DNA from: CAXXOK01 sp964584315
Lineage (GTDB): Bacteria; Bacillota; Clostridia; Christensenellales; Aristaeellaceae
NCBI GenBank assembly: GCA_964584315.1
Contig: CAZOZO010000013.1
Location: 1 to 64,000 of the forward strand
DNA length: 64,000 bases
Direction of reading: 5' to 3'
Shown: positions 16,708 through 26,263 of the stretch, piece by piece
How the letters are laid out: each line of letters starts with the position of its first letter
Position numbering within the stretch: the stretch's first letter is position 1
Translations under genes and position numbers: made by a program
Notes under the pieces: generated by a model
Told to the model about the DNA's origin: nothing
Databases searched by the model: none
What the model saw: only the letters and a program-made list of their open reading frames with translations

Positions 16708-18273
16708 TCAGCCATGCTCCGGTCGGGCACGGTACTGCTTGATGGTCATGCCCGCATACTTCTTAAACAGCGTGGAGAAGTAGTTGGGGTCTTCAATGCC
16801 CACGCGCACGCCCACCTCGTAGGCCTTGGCATCCGGGTCGTCAAGGAGCCTTCTCGCCTGCTCGATGCGCTGCTTGTTCACATACTCCCGAAACGACATG
16901 CTGGTGTTTTGCTTGAAAATACGGCTCAGGTAGGAGGCATTATAGTAGAAACGGCGCGAGGTTTCGTGCAGCGACAGGGCCGGATCCGCAAGGTTTTCCT
17001 GAATATAGTCCATAATGCTCTGCACCTGCCGGTTGGCGGTGCTCACACGGATGCGCTCCAGTGTGCTGGTGGCCTCCCCCATCAGCGCCAGCAGCAGTTC
17101 GCGTATTTCTGCGACGGAGCCAGCCTCCAGCGCCTGCGGGATGCGCTCCTTTAAGCGCAGGTTGGTCTCCGCCTGCATTCCGCACAGTCCCGTGATCACC
17201 AGCGCCGCGCGCACCCGGGCATTTTCAAGGTTTTCGCTGTTTTCGGGAAAGTGCTTGTCCACCCACTCATGAACGTTCGCATTGAACCCGCATCGAAGGT
17301 AAAAATCCACCAACTCCAGCTCGGACATGGCCTCGTGCGCGGTATCCATCCACACGGGGTCGCTCTCCAGCGTGCCCAGATCCTGATAATAGATGGCCTC
17401 CTGCGCGCCCAGAAAGGGGTGGCAGTTTACGGCGCGCAGCGCTTCGGCATAGGAACGGCGCAACCCGTCCAGCCCATGCGCCATCGCGCCCGCGCCCAGC
17501 GCGACCGGCATGTCCAGCGCCGCGTCGACCACGCGCTTGAGCGCGTTAAAATCGACGGATCGCTCCTCCGTGCGGCTGCAGATCAGCGTAAGGCGGCTGG
17601 CATCCAACGGGAACACGATTGCCTCGCCAAGCGCCTCGCGGCACAGGTTCGCGATGGATACCGTGGCGACCAGCTGCCGCATGGGGCTGCCCTCTTGCCT
17701 TGGCAACGCGAGCACGGCCACCTGGTGCCAGTCGCCCGCAAGGCGCAACTCGTACAGTGCGAAGCTCTCGCGCACAAAGGCCTCGTCCATGCGACGTGAC
17801 ACCAGCCTGCGCAAAAACGCATCGCGCAGCGTGGGCAGGTGCTCCGCAATCTGCCGCTCAATCTCGCTCTGCGCAAGCCCCTCGCCCTGCCTTCGCAGCA
17901 GCTTCTCGCTCGCCTTGGCCAGTATGGCGGAAAAGTCCTTCCCGTCCACGGGCTTGACCAGATAATCCGCGATACCGATCTTGATAGCGCGCTGTGCGTG
18001 GTCGAAATCGTTATAGCCGGTGGTCACGATCACTTGCACGTTGGGGTCCATCATGAGGATGCGCTGCGCCATCTCCAGCCCGTCCATCACAGGCATGTTG
18101 ATGTCCGTAATCACCACATCCACGCTATGCTCGTCCAGATATTCCAAGGCTTCCAGCGCGAAGGATGCCTCCATCACCAGCTCGAACCTGTCCGCCTCCG
18201 CCTCCAGATAGCGTTTCAGCAGCATGCGCTCCAGCGATTCGTCCTCTACGATCATTACCTTGAGTTTGATCAT
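16708..18273 (-). CDS. response regulator, REC + AraC HTH (YesN type)
   Basis: Two-component response regulator (521 residues). The receiver domain (1-120) has the acidic pair E10/D11, the phospho-acceptor D57 in ITDINMPVMDGLE and K107 in DYLVKP. A ~280-residue middle region without clear family follows. The last ~100 residues are two AraC helix-turn-helices (LHETSRRFYYNASYLSRIFK and GIEDPNYFSTLFKKYAGMT). It follows the sensor kinase gene with one base between stop and start, so the pair is co-translated. Expected target: the adjacent sugar ABC operon, whose promoter has a good -10 but a poor -35, as activated promoters do. Confidence 0.93.
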   Translation of the reverse strand: MIKLKVMIVEDESLERMLLKRYLEAEADRFELVMEASFALEALEYLDEHSVDVVITDINMPVMDGLEMAQRILMMDPNVQVIVTTGYNDFDHAQRAIKIGIADYLVKPVDGKDFSAILAKASEKLLRRQGEGLAQSEIERQIAEHLPTLRDAFLRRLVSRRMDEAFVRESFALYELRLAGDWHQVAVLALPRQEGSPMRQLVATVSIANLCREALGEAIVFPLDASRLTLICSRTEERSVDFNALKRVVDAALDMPVALGAGAMAHGLDGLRRSYAEALRAVNCHPFLGAQEAIYYQDLGTLESDPVWMDTAHEAMSELELVDFYLRCGFNANVHEWVDKHFPENSENLENARVRAALVITGLCGMQAETNLRLKERIPQALEAGSVAEIRELLLALMGEATSTLERIRVSTANRQVQSIMDYIQENLADPALSLHETSRRFYYNASYLSRIFKQNTSMSFREYVNKQRIEQARRLLDDPDAKAYEVGVRVGIEDPNYFSTLFKKYAGMTIKQYRARPEHG

Positions 18274-18274
18274 T

Positions 18275-19957
18275 TTACAGCCCCCTGGTCATCTGTATGG
18301 ATACGGTGGTGCCCTCGCCAAGCGTGCTCTCGATAATAAAGCGGCTGCTGTCACCGCAGAGGATGGCGATGCGCCGCATCGTGGCGCCCAGGCCAATGCT
18401 CTTGCCCTTGCGCACCTCGGCCAGTCGTTCCTCCGACATGCCGTTGCCATTGTCAATCACGTCGATACGCAGGTTGCCCTCCTCCACCCACGCGCGGATG
18501 CGGATCAGCCCATCTTCCTCCACGCTCATGCGGATACCGTGGTAGATGGCATTTTCCACCAGCGGCTGCAAAATCATCTTGGGCACGCGCACTTCCAGCG
18601 CATCAGGCTGGATATCGTACTCGATATGAAACATGCCCGCGTAGCGCAGCTGCTGGATATACAGGTAGGAACGGATGGCGTCCAGCTCCTTCTCCAGCGT
18701 GATCAGCTCGTCGCCGTTGCTCAGGCTGTTCTTGTAAAAGTCGCCCAGCGCCTTGGTGGTCTCCGATACTTCGGCGGTCTTGCCCATCACGGCCAGCGAG
18801 TTGATGGTGTTGAGCGTATTGTAGAGGAAGTGCGGGTTGATCTGCGCGATGGTGATCTCCAGCTCCGCGCGGCGCAGCGCCTTCTGTTCCTCGATAACGT
18901 CGCTAATCAGCTGCTGTATCTTGCGGATGGTGGTGTTGTACACATCCTGAAAGCGCTCGATCTCGTCATGGGTGTTGATGCTGGTCACCAAATTGAAGTT
19001 GCCCTTGTACACGCCCTCGATGCCCTCGATCAGCGTTTTGACGGGCTTGGAGATATACTTGGATATCCACGCCGAGCCGAATATCAGGATGATGCCGTTG
19101 AAGAGGATCATCAGCGCGATGATGGTGGTGTAGAGGCTCAGCGGCAGCGGTGCGTTGTAGATGGGGATGCAGCGGACAAACAGCATCGACAGGTCGTGGT
19201 TGCGCACGCCCGCTAGCACAAAGTTCTTGTTCTGCCGGTGCAGGATGGTCGTGAACGTCTCCCCACCCTTGAACATGGCCAGTACCTCGTCCGGCTGCAC
19301 CAGGTCGTTTTCATTATTCCACAGTACCAGCGTGCCATCCGGGCTGTCTACGATCTGCATCGGTTCGCCGCGGGGGTTGAATATCTTTGAGAACTCCACG
19401 TTGATGCACAAAAGCCCGATGGGTTGCAGGGTCTTGAGGCTGTTGATGGTGCGCATGAAAGAGAAGTATTCGATGCCATCGTTGATGAGCCCCCCCGCAT
19501 TGCGCGTGACCACATAGCCCCCGTTGCGGGAGGCGATGGTCTGGTAGATGGCGGTGCTCTGCACAGCTGCGTAATTGATAGGCTTGTAGAGAATTTTATC
19601 GGAGTAGTAGCGCATACCGTCCGGGCGCAGGATGTACGTGGAGGACACGATAGGGTCGAGGCTGACCGCCTCCATGATGTAACGCATGGCCAGCCGGTCG
19701 TCCTCCCAGTTATAGTTGGTCAGTGCGTTTTGCACCAGCTGGTTGGCGATGATCGACATCGACGTGCTGTGGATGTACTGGCGCGTGGTGTCAAACGTGC
19801 GGTTATCGGCCTGTATCGCGTCCAGCGCCGTATCCTGCATGGAGCGGTTGGCCACAAAATCGCGGGAGTACAGCATGATGACCGAGCTGATGGTGATGCT
19901 GATGATCACTAAAATGGTATAACTCAGCATGATCTTCTTACGGATGGAAAGCCTCAT
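18275..19957 (-). CDS. sensor histidine kinase (YesM/LytS type)
   Basis: Membrane sensor kinase (560 residues). Transmembrane helix 1 is at ~10-30, an extracytoplasmic sensing domain at ~31-275, helix 2 at ~277-297, then HAMP. The His_kinase region INPHFLYNTLNTINSL carries the phospho-accepting H376. The HATPase_c domain has LQPLVENAIYHGI (N box) and VIDNGNGM (G1). This is the family that senses sugars or sugar-bound binding proteins and drives ABC operons. The start ATG at 19957 has AGGAGG upstream; an ATG ten codons earlier lacks one. Confidence 0.93.
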   Translation of the reverse strand: MRLSIRKKIMLSYTILVIISITISSVIMLYSRDFVANRSMQDTALDAIQADNRTFDTTRQYIHSTSMSIIANQLVQNALTNYNWEDDRLAMRYIMEAVSLDPIVSSTYILRPDGMRYYSDKILYKPINYAAVQSTAIYQTIASRNGGYVVTRNAGGLINDGIEYFSFMRTINSLKTLQPIGLLCINVEFSKIFNPRGEPMQIVDSPDGTLVLWNNENDLVQPDEVLAMFKGGETFTTILHRQNKNFVLAGVRNHDLSMLFVRCIPIYNAPLPLSLYTTIIALMILFNGIILIFGSAWISKYISKPVKTLIEGIEGVYKGNFNLVTSINTHDEIERFQDVYNTTIRKIQQLISDVIEEQKALRRAELEITIAQINPHFLYNTLNTINSLAVMGKTAEVSETTKALGDFYKNSLSNGDELITLEKELDAIRSYLYIQQLRYAGMFHIEYDIQPDALEVRVPKMILQPLVENAIYHGIRMSVEEDGLIRIRAWVEEGNLRIDVIDNGNGMSEERLAEVRKGKSIGLGATMRRIAILCGDSSRFIIESTLGEGTTVSIQMTRGL

Positions 19958-20012
19958 GTGCGCACAGCGCCTCCTGCATCGTTTCATCTTTTACGTTCTA
20001 CGGTCTACCGTC

Positions 20013-20041
20013 ATTGTAGCAGACCGGCGCACGGCGCGCAA
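20013..20041 (-). promoter_or_regulatory. predicted promoter of kinase/regulator operon
   Basis: Minus-strand TTGCGC (20036-20041), 17-base spacer, TACAAT (20013-20018), about 55 bases before the kinase start. Confidence 0.5.
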
Positions 20042-20248
20042 TGCGTGCAGGTTCAAATCAGCGTCATCAGTGTGATGCAGGGCTGTCGCGCATCGGCACA
20101 GGTATCGCAAAGGGCCGCGCAGCTTGCATTCTTATGCCAGGATACGGCATGCCGCCGCACGGGTTCGGCTTGACGCGAACACGCTCAACACTTCAAACCT
20201 GCCGACCTTTCTTGCTTATGGGGCGTACCGCTTTCAGGTCGCCCACTC

Positions 20249-20277
20249 TTGCAGAGGTTTTGATATGGTGGTATGAT
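20249..20277 (+). promoter_or_regulatory. predicted promoter of the large secreted-protein gene
   Basis: TTGCAG (20249-20254), 17-base spacer, TATGAT (20272-20277). It overlaps the first ATG of the longer open frame, so translation must begin further down, which supports the GTG start at 20369. Between this and the kinase promoter (20042-20248) nothing else was recognised. Confidence 0.55.
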
Positions 20278-20368
20278 TTTCCTGTTCATTTCTTGCGCGT
20301 TGCAAAACCAGACGACGGTACCCTATGCGCCAGTGCTCATGGAGCACAGAGCAGGGAGGCTGCTTGCA

Positions 20369-23300
20369 GTGCGGGTCTGTTTTCAAAGCATGCGCCGGGC
20401 GGGCGGAACGCTGTTCCTTTTATGTGCTTTCTTTTGGGCGTTTCTTTCGCCCGCCCCCGCAGGCGCCCAAGCGGAGGATGCCGGGTGGCGGCTCACGGGG
20501 CAAACCGGTGGCACAACGAAGGCGCTGTGCCTGACGGGTGACACCCTCTTCATCGCCAGCGGCCTGCGCGTGCTGGCACTGGATGCCACTGACCCCAGCG
20601 CCATCAAGGTGGTTGGCCAAAGCCCGCTACTGCCGCAATTTGTGGAGAGCCTTACCTGCGACGGTGATGGGCGGCTCTTTGCCTGCTGCGGCACCGGCGG
20701 GCTTGCCATCCTGGATGTATCCAACCTGGCCGCCATCCGGCTGCTCGCCGTGCTCGACACGCGCGGCTACACGGAGGGCGTGGCGCTGCTTGGGCAGTAC
20801 GCTGTGCTGGCGGATGGTCCACAGGGCGTGCAAGTGGTGGATATCGCGGACCTCTCCCAGCCGCGGATCGTCTCGGAGGCCTATCCGCTGGCCTATGCTT
20901 ATCAGGTCGCCCTGCGCGATCATGTGGCGTATGTCGCAGGCGGCGGCAGCGGGCTGTTCACCGTAGATCTACGCAACCCGTTACACCCGGTAGAGCAGGG
21001 CCTGTTGCCGCTGGATGGTTTTCAGTATGATGTGGAACTCATAAATGACAGGCTCTACACCGCCGGCGCATGGGGCGGCATCTCGGTGCTGGACTTGAAG
21101 GACCCGCTGTATCCCGCGCTGATCGCGCAAGAAAAAACAGACGGATGGGTTATGGCGCTATCGGCGGGCGACAACCGTCTGCTGGTACTCGACGGTGCGA
21201 GCGGCGTAGCTCTCTACGGTATCGCGGAGCTAAGGCCTGTGAAGGAAAGCATCTGCTCCCTTGGCGGTTTCATGGTGGACGGTGCAACTCGCGGCGATAC
21301 GGCGTTCGTGCTCGACGAGCAGAATGGCTTCATTGCGCTGGATTTTTCCAACAAGGCGCAGCCGAAGGCCCTCACCCGCTGGACGCCGCTGCTGGACGCG
21401 CGCAGGGTAACGGCCGCGGACGGCGCGTGTTATGTGTCCGGCGGCGCATCCGGTCTGCATGTGTTCGACATCGCCAATGCAGACGCGCCCGTAGCGACCT
21501 TCTGGTACGACTGCACCCCGGAGGGGTTTGTAAACAAGGTGGTGCTGGATGGCGGCAAGGCCTACGCCGCCGTTAATAACCAAACGGGGCCGTTCATGGT
21601 CTTTGACGCGGCCGACCCGCTGCGCCCTTCGGCGCAGGGTTGGTTGCGCTGGGGGCCGGATGTGCCCGTCGCGCCGGATCGCTCGCTGGTGATGGGCAGT
21701 GGCGGCTTTGTGTATGCCCCGGCGGAGCACCACGACTATACGATCGATGTGCGCGACCCGCAAAACCCAAAGGTCGCCAGTGCTTTGCCCAGCATGGGAA
21801 CCGGCAATGCCGATATCAGCGGAAACCTGCTGGCCACATTCGGCGGTCAAGGGATACGGTTCATCGACATATCCGACCCGGCAAACCTCCAACTGATTGC
21901 AACATTCCCACTCACGACCAGCGGCGAGGCGATCCGCTTCATCGACCCTGCGACTCTGATCGTTACCGCGGATACGGGCGTATGGATCGTTGATGTTACC
22001 GACCCATCCCGGCCGAACCGAATCGCGACGCTGACGCTTCCCGGCAGCGCGATGGACATCACCATGGATGGCACGACCGCATACGTCAGCAACCTTGGCT
22101 ACGGCATCCATGTGCTGGATCTCGCGAATCCGGATCGCCCCAAGCTCGTGGAAACGATACCGACGCTGGGGCTCGCCTACGACTGCTGCGTACAAGGCGA
22201 TCTGCTGCTCGTCGCGGACAGCTACGCGGGCCTGAGCGTCTACCGCCGTGGGGCAGCTTCACAAACCGAGACATCTGCCGCGGCCGCCCTGCCGGAGGCG
22301 CTGTTCACCAGTGGGTTTGACATTCCTGCGCCTGCAGCCCCCGCGTCTGTGTCCGCGCCGCAGGAGAAGCATACGGTGGTCGTGACCAGCGCGGCGGACG
22401 CAGGGCCAGGCTCGCTGCGGCAGGCGCTGCAGACGCTGCAAAGCGATACGACCATCACGTTCGAACCCGAGGTATTTCCTCCGTCCGAGCCAAAACCCAT
22501 CCACGTAAGCAGCGCACTACCGCCCGTTGCGCAGCGCCATGTCACCATCGACGCAAGCAACGCAGGCGTGATCCTCGACGGCTCCAGCCTGTCCAGCGGG
22601 CACGGCCTGTATATCCGCGGCCCTTATTGCACGGTGATGGGTCTGCAGATATATCACTTTCCTGAGATGGGCATCGAGGTGGTCGGGGATCATATACGCA
22701 TCGGCGGGGACAGATCGATGGGCGCGGGCCCGGTCGGGCAGGGCAATGTACTGAGTGGCAACGGGATGTACGGCGTGCGCATCTCCGGCTGGTATAGCGT
22801 GGTCAGCGGCAACCTGCTGGGCGTGGACGTGACCGGTACGCAGGCAATGCCAAATTTCTATGGCATCTTCGCCTGTGCGGACTCGTTCGGCGCGACCATC
22901 GGCGGGGTGAAGCCCGGCGAGGGAAACGTGATCAGCGGCAACAGCTTTATCAACTGCGACTCCTTCGGCGATCACACGCGCATCATCGGCAACCTCATCG
23001 GGGTCGACATCACGGGCACGAAGGCGGTCAATACCGATACCTTCGCCAATCTGGATCTGGAGTGCGGCGCGACCGGCGTTACCGTGGGCGGTTCCACGCC
23101 CGCGGAGCGCAACATCATCAGCGGGGCGCAGAACGGCTTCTTCATCAGCGATCCTAACAGCTACGAGTGCGCGGTAGTCGGCAACTACATCGGCACGGAT
23201 ATCACGGGGCAGAAGGCGATCCCCAACGGGAATGGCGGCGGGGCGTGGACGAGCAGCCACCACCGCATCGGCGGAACGGTACCCGGAGAAGGCAACCTGA

Positions 23301-24007
23301 TCAGCGGCAACGAAAATAGCGGGATCGCGCTGAACGGCTATGGCGCGCATGACAACATCGTACTGGGCAACCGCTTCGGCTTCGATGCGGCGGGGAACCC
23401 CACGCTGCCCAACGGGATGGGCGTGGTCGCCAACATGGGGCAGCGGCATGCGACCATCGGTGGGTACACGGCAGCGGAAGGCAATGTTCTGCAAGGCGGG
23501 TCGATCACCATGCGCATCTCGGATCCCGGCATCGAAGCCATGCTGATCATGGGCAACACGATCCGCAACGCAAAGGGGCTCGCTATCTTTCTGGAGGCTG
23601 GCACATCCGATCATTTTGTGCAGCGCAATGCCTTTGACAGCATTTGCGACTACAATATCAGGGTGGATGCGGGCACGGGGAATCAGTTGCGATGCAACCT
23701 TTTTTCCGGTGCCAAACCCGCCGGGCTGGTCATGCTGCTTGAGCACGCCGCGGGCGACCTGTCAGCGCCGGTTTTGACCAAGTCCACAGGGTCGTGCGTG
23801 CAAGGCAGAACCGTCCCTTACGGGCTTGTCGAGGTGTACCGTTTTGAGAACAAGCAGGCTTTGTCGCTCGGCTTTGCCTGCGCGGATGCCGACGGAGTTT
23901 TTGACTTCGTCAGCGCGGAACCGCTGAAGGGCCAAAAGGTGATCGCGCTGGTGACGGACCTGCACGGCAACACCTCCGCATTTTCCAAAGCGCTAAAGGT
24001 GAGGTAG
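20369..24007 (+). CDS. large secreted protein: LVIVD-type repeats + right-handed beta-helix
   Basis: Exported protein of ~1,212 residues. A signal peptide (MRRAGGTLFLLCAFFWAFLS core, cleavage near AGA-Q) is followed by at least a dozen ~45-residue repeats of the type 'GxxVLDLxDPxxPxLVxxxx' (residues ~50-620), as in LVIVD/beta-propeller proteins. From ~690 the motif DAGPGSLRQAL introduces a right-handed beta-helix with repeated GNxISGN and GVDxTGTxA units to ~1,150, then a short Ig-like tail. Both parts are usual in surface or secreted adhesins and glycan-binding proteins. No catalytic motif or cell-wall anchor is visible. Start: GTG with AGGGAGG 9 bases upstream. Confidence 0.85.
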   Translation: MRVCFQSMRRAGGTLFLLCAFFWAFLSPAPAGAQAEDAGWRLTGQTGGTTKALCLTGDTLFIASGLRVLALDATDPSAIKVVGQSPLLPQFVESLTCDGDGRLFACCGTGGLAILDVSNLAAIRLLAVLDTRGYTEGVALLGQYAVLADGPQGVQVVDIADLSQPRIVSEAYPLAYAYQVALRDHVAYVAGGGSGLFTVDLRNPLHPVEQGLLPLDGFQYDVELINDRLYTAGAWGGISVLDLKDPLYPALIAQEKTDGWVMALSAGDNRLLVLDGASGVALYGIAELRPVKESICSLGGFMVDGATRGDTAFVLDEQNGFIALDFSNKAQPKALTRWTPLLDARRVTAADGACYVSGGASGLHVFDIANADAPVATFWYDCTPEGFVNKVVLDGGKAYAAVNNQTGPFMVFDAADPLRPSAQGWLRWGPDVPVAPDRSLVMGSGGFVYAPAEHHDYTIDVRDPQNPKVASALPSMGTGNADISGNLLATFGGQGIRFIDISDPANLQLIATFPLTTSGEAIRFIDPATLIVTADTGVWIVDVTDPSRPNRIATLTLPGSAMDITMDGTTAYVSNLGYGIHVLDLANPDRPKLVETIPTLGLAYDCCVQGDLLLVADSYAGLSVYRRGAASQTETSAAAALPEALFTSGFDIPAPAAPASVSAPQEKHTVVVTSAADAGPGSLRQALQTLQSDTTITFEPEVFPPSEPKPIHVSSALPPVAQRHVTIDASNAGVILDGSSLSSGHGLYIRGPYCTVMGLQIYHFPEMGIEVVGDHIRIGGDRSMGAGPVGQGNVLSGNGMYGVRISGWYSVVSGNLLGVDVTGTQAMPNFYGIFACADSFGATIGGVKPGEGNVISGNSFINCDSFGDHTRIIGNLIGVDITGTKAVNTDTFANLDLECGATGVTVGGSTPAERNIISGAQNGFFISDPNSYECAVVGNYIGTDITGQKAIPNGNGGGAWTSSHHRIGGTVPGEGNLISGNENSGIALNGYGAHDNIVLGNRFGFDAAGNPTLPNGMGVVANMGQRHATIGGYTAAEGNVLQGGSITMRISDPGIEAMLIMGNTIRNAKGLAIFLEAGTSDHFVQRNAFDSICDYNIRVDAGTGNQLRCNLFSGAKPAGLVMLLEHAAGDLSAPVLTKSTGSCVQGRTVPYGLVEVYRFENKQALSLGFACADADGVFDFVSAEPLKGQKVIALVTDLHGNTSAFSKALKVR

Positions 24008-24343
24008 TGTTTTCAAAAGTATGCGAAAGTAGGCTTGTAGGGTGAGCCGCCATGCCTTTGCACGATCATGAATGTTTGGGTTTTCAAGCATCTGGTCAGC
24101 CCATTCACTTGTAACACCCAGAATCGTCTGTTGCAGAACCACGTGCCGCAAGCAGGCGGTTTTCTTTGAGGCCAAACTGTTGCCACGCCTTGACGATTTG
24201 CCTGGTGGTCATCAGGTTTGCCCCTCGATTGATCGGCACACAGGTGCAAGCATGGAGCGGCAAGGCGTAATGGGGTACGACCCGTACGTTGGCTAAGCTG
24301 TCTTCTCCCGCAAAATTTTTAAGCAGGAATCGAAAATTTCATA
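24008..24343. other. intergenic region with short unassigned minus-strand open frames
   Basis: About 335 bases between the secreted-protein gene and the ars promoter. On the minus strand two overlapping short frames (24013-24249 and 23993-24175) look more protein-like than random (for example ILGVTSEWADQMLENPNI) but neither has a ribosome binding site and no family was recognised. They may be a decayed gene or chance. Confidence 0.3.
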
Positions 24344-24372
24344 TTGACAGAAATTGATTTGAGGCATATACT
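24344..24372 (+). promoter_or_regulatory. strong promoter of ars operon
   Basis: TTGACA (24344-24349), 17-base spacer, TATACT (24367-24372), near-consensus, just upstream of the ArsR operator and gene. Confidence 0.85.
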
Positions 24373-24380
24373 CTCCTCGT

Positions 24381-24396
24381 ATCAAACTATTTTGAT
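24381..24396. promoter_or_regulatory. ArsR operator
   Basis: Inverted repeat ATCAAA-CTAT-TTTGAT, 8 bases downstream of the -10 box and 13 bases before the arsR start, the usual form and place for an ArsR/SmtB repressor site. Confidence 0.75.
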
Positions 24397-24409
24397 TTGA
24401 GGTGAAGCA

Positions 24410-24727
24410 ATGCCTACGAAATATGCGCAGAATGCCGCCGTATTCAAGGCCTTTTGCGACGAAAACCGGCTTCGTATCCTGGAACTGCTGCAGGACGGCT
24501 CCCTGTGCGCCTGTGTGCTGACGGAAAAACTCGGCATCAAGCAATCCGCGCTGTCGTATCACATGAAGGTATTGGTAACGTCAGGCATCGTGGAGGGCAA
24601 ACCAGTCGGAAAGTGGATGCACTACCGCATCAGCGAAGATGGGTGCGAAAACGCGATCGCGCTGCTGCGCAGCTTGACCGCCGTGCACATGGACAGCAAC
24701 ACGGGCTGTGCCTGTCCGGTCGACTGA
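24410..24727 (+). CDS. arsR: ArsR-family metalloid-responsive repressor
   Basis: Winged helix-turn-helix repressor (105 residues). The trivalent-arsenic site is the C33-A-C35 pair in LCACVLTEKLGI at the start of the recognition helix region; further cysteines at C16 and in the tail (C100, C102 of TGCACPVD) could add ligands. The recognition helix is IKQSALSYHMKVL. GAGGTGA lies before the ATG. It is the first gene of the ars operon, behind a strong promoter and a palindromic operator, so it should be autoregulated and released by As(III), MAs(III) or Sb(III). Confidence 0.95.
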   Translation: MPTKYAQNAAVFKAFCDENRLRILELLQDGSLCACVLTEKLGIKQSALSYHMKVLVTSGIVEGKPVGKWMHYRISEDGCENAIALLRSLTAVHMDSNTGCACPVD

Positions 24728-24789
24728 TGTACGGCACCCGCGACCGGTTCACCATGGTCAAACAATAACGGTTGCAAGAAAGGACGCAT

Positions 24790-25803
24790 ATGAGCGTATT
24801 GAAAACAGGCTGGGAATGGTTTCAGAATCAGGTGCTGGGCATGCAGTGGCTGAACGCGCTGCTGGGGAAAGGCCTGTCCGCCCTTGGGATGGATACGGCG
24901 GACCGCTGGGCGGGGAGTTTGCAGTTTTTCCTTTATGATGTTATCAAGATAACCGTTCTCCTGTGTTTCCTAATTTTTTTGATCAGCTATATTCAAAGCT
25001 ATTTCCCGCCGGAGCGGAGCAAACGCATTCTGGGCCGGTTCCACGGCATCGGGGCGAACATCGTGGCTGCGCTGCTGGGTACGGTAACCCCGTTTTGCTC
25101 CTGCTCCTCCATCCCGCTGTTCATCGGCTTCACGTCCGCAGGCCTGCCCATCGGCGTCACGTTTTCGTTCCTGATCTCCTCGCCGATGGTGGATCTTGGT
25201 TCGTTGCTGCTGTTGACGAGCATCTTCGGCGCAAGGGTCGCCTTGCTCTACGTCGCGGTAGGGCTTGTGGTGGCCGTCGCGGGCGGGTCGCTCATTGAAA
25301 GGCTGCACATGGAGAAGCATGTGGAGAGCTTCATCTTTACCGCGGGCGGCGTGGATATCGCGTCCCCCAACCTGACCCGTCGCGACCGCCTCCAGTACGC
25401 GAAGGAGCAGATGCTCGCTACGTTCAAAAAGGTGTTCCCATACATCTTGATCGGCGTTGGCATCGGTGCGGTGATCCATAACTGGATACCCGAGGCATGG
25501 GTCGTAGCGGTGCTGGGCAGCGACAACCCCTTTGGCGTGGTGCTTGCGACGTTGATCGGCGTGCCCATGTACGCGGATATCTTCGGTACCATCCCCATCG
25601 CCGAGGCGTTGCTGAGCAAGGGTGCGCTGCTGGGCACGGTATTGTCGTTCATGATGGCAGTCACCACGCTATCCCTGCCGTCGATCATCATGCTCCGCAA
25701 AGCGGTCAAGCCAAAGCTGCTGGCTCTCTTCATCGCCATATGCACGGTAGGCATCATTCTGGTCGGGTATCTGTTCAACGCATTGTCCCCCATCTTACGG
25801 TAG
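24790..25803 (+). CDS. ArsP-type permease (DUF318), probable organoarsenical efflux
   Basis: Permease of the PF03773 family (337 residues, about eight transmembrane segments). The signature TPFCSCSSIPLFIGF at ~100-115 carries the cysteine pair typical of the family; a second conserved block GVPMYADIFGTIPI lies near 255. In Campylobacter, ArsP exports trivalent methyl- and phenylarsenicals; assignment here leans on the ars context. AAAGGA precedes the ATG at 24790. It follows arsR by ~60 bases and is followed at 12 bases by the ferredoxin gene. A different thiolated-metal substrate cannot be excluded. Confidence 0.85.
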   Translation: MSVLKTGWEWFQNQVLGMQWLNALLGKGLSALGMDTADRWAGSLQFFLYDVIKITVLLCFLIFLISYIQSYFPPERSKRILGRFHGIGANIVAALLGTVTPFCSCSSIPLFIGFTSAGLPIGVTFSFLISSPMVDLGSLLLLTSIFGARVALLYVAVGLVVAVAGGSLIERLHMEKHVESFIFTAGGVDIASPNLTRRDRLQYAKEQMLATFKKVFPYILIGVGIGAVIHNWIPEAWVVAVLGSDNPFGVVLATLIGVPMYADIFGTIPIAEALLSKGALLGTVLSFMMAVTTLSLPSIIMLRKAVKPKLLALFIAICTVGIILVGYLFNALSPILR

Positions 25804-25815
25804 GAGGTGTACCCC

Positions 25816-26091
25816 ATGGCGAAAACATGGTATCCCGTGATCGATTACACTCTATGCACCGAGTGCGGCAGCTGCGGCAAAAAATGCTCGCATGGTGTCT
25901 ATGACTCGGCCAAGGCCCCCACGCCGGTCGTGACCAAGCCCGAGGCGTGCGTGGATCACTGCCACGGCTGCGGCGCGCTCTGCCCTGTCGGCGCGATCAC
26001 CTATGTCGGCGATGATACCGGCTGGGTGCCGCCCAACGCTAAACCCGTCTCGGGTGGCTGTGGCTGCGGTTGTTCGAACTGCGGCCAGTGA
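25816..26091 (+). CDS. ferredoxin-like protein with Cys-rich tail
   Basis: Small iron-sulfur protein (91 residues). Cluster motif one is C14-C17-C20-C24 (CTECGSCGKKC), motif two is an expanded C45-x3-C49-x2-C52-x3-C56 (CVDHCHGCGALC). The C-terminus adds four more cysteines, C82, C84, C86 and C89, in GGCGCGCSNCGQ, outside both clusters. AGGAGG lies 7 bases before the ATG at 25816 (an upstream GTG is less likely). Lying between the permease and thioredoxin-like genes, it may feed electrons to, or present thiol-bound metalloid for, the ars system. No characterised homologue is known to me. Confidence 0.85.
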   Translation: MAKTWYPVIDYTLCTECGSCGKKCSHGVYDSAKAPTPVVTKPEACVDHCHGCGALCPVGAITYVGDDTGWVPPNAKPVSGGCGCGCSNCGQ

Positions 26092-26263
26092 CCGCCACCC
26101 CGCATGCTGCCTTCGTTGGAAAGCTGGGCGCACTCTGGTAACAGCAGATCGCGCAGGACCCGCGGATCGCGGCGCCGGACCGTCCGTCAGGCGGAGCCCG
26201 CCACGTCACAACCAACCATCATACAAGAATGTCCATCGAACGGAAGATAGGGAGGCACTGGAT

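Noticed and set aside
20273..20368. N-terminal extension of the secreted protein from the ATG at 20273
   Set aside because: That ATG lies in the predicted -10 box; the GTG at 20369 has AGGGAGG and yields a proper signal peptide.
22517..23746. 409-residue minus-strand open frame
   Set aside because: Antisense to the beta-helix part of the secreted protein; its apparent repeats are only the complement of that protein's repeats.
20369..24007. Repeats in the large secreted-protein gene as DNA repeats or a CRISPR-like array
   Set aside because: The repetition is at protein level with variable DNA and no constant repeat/spacer spacing.
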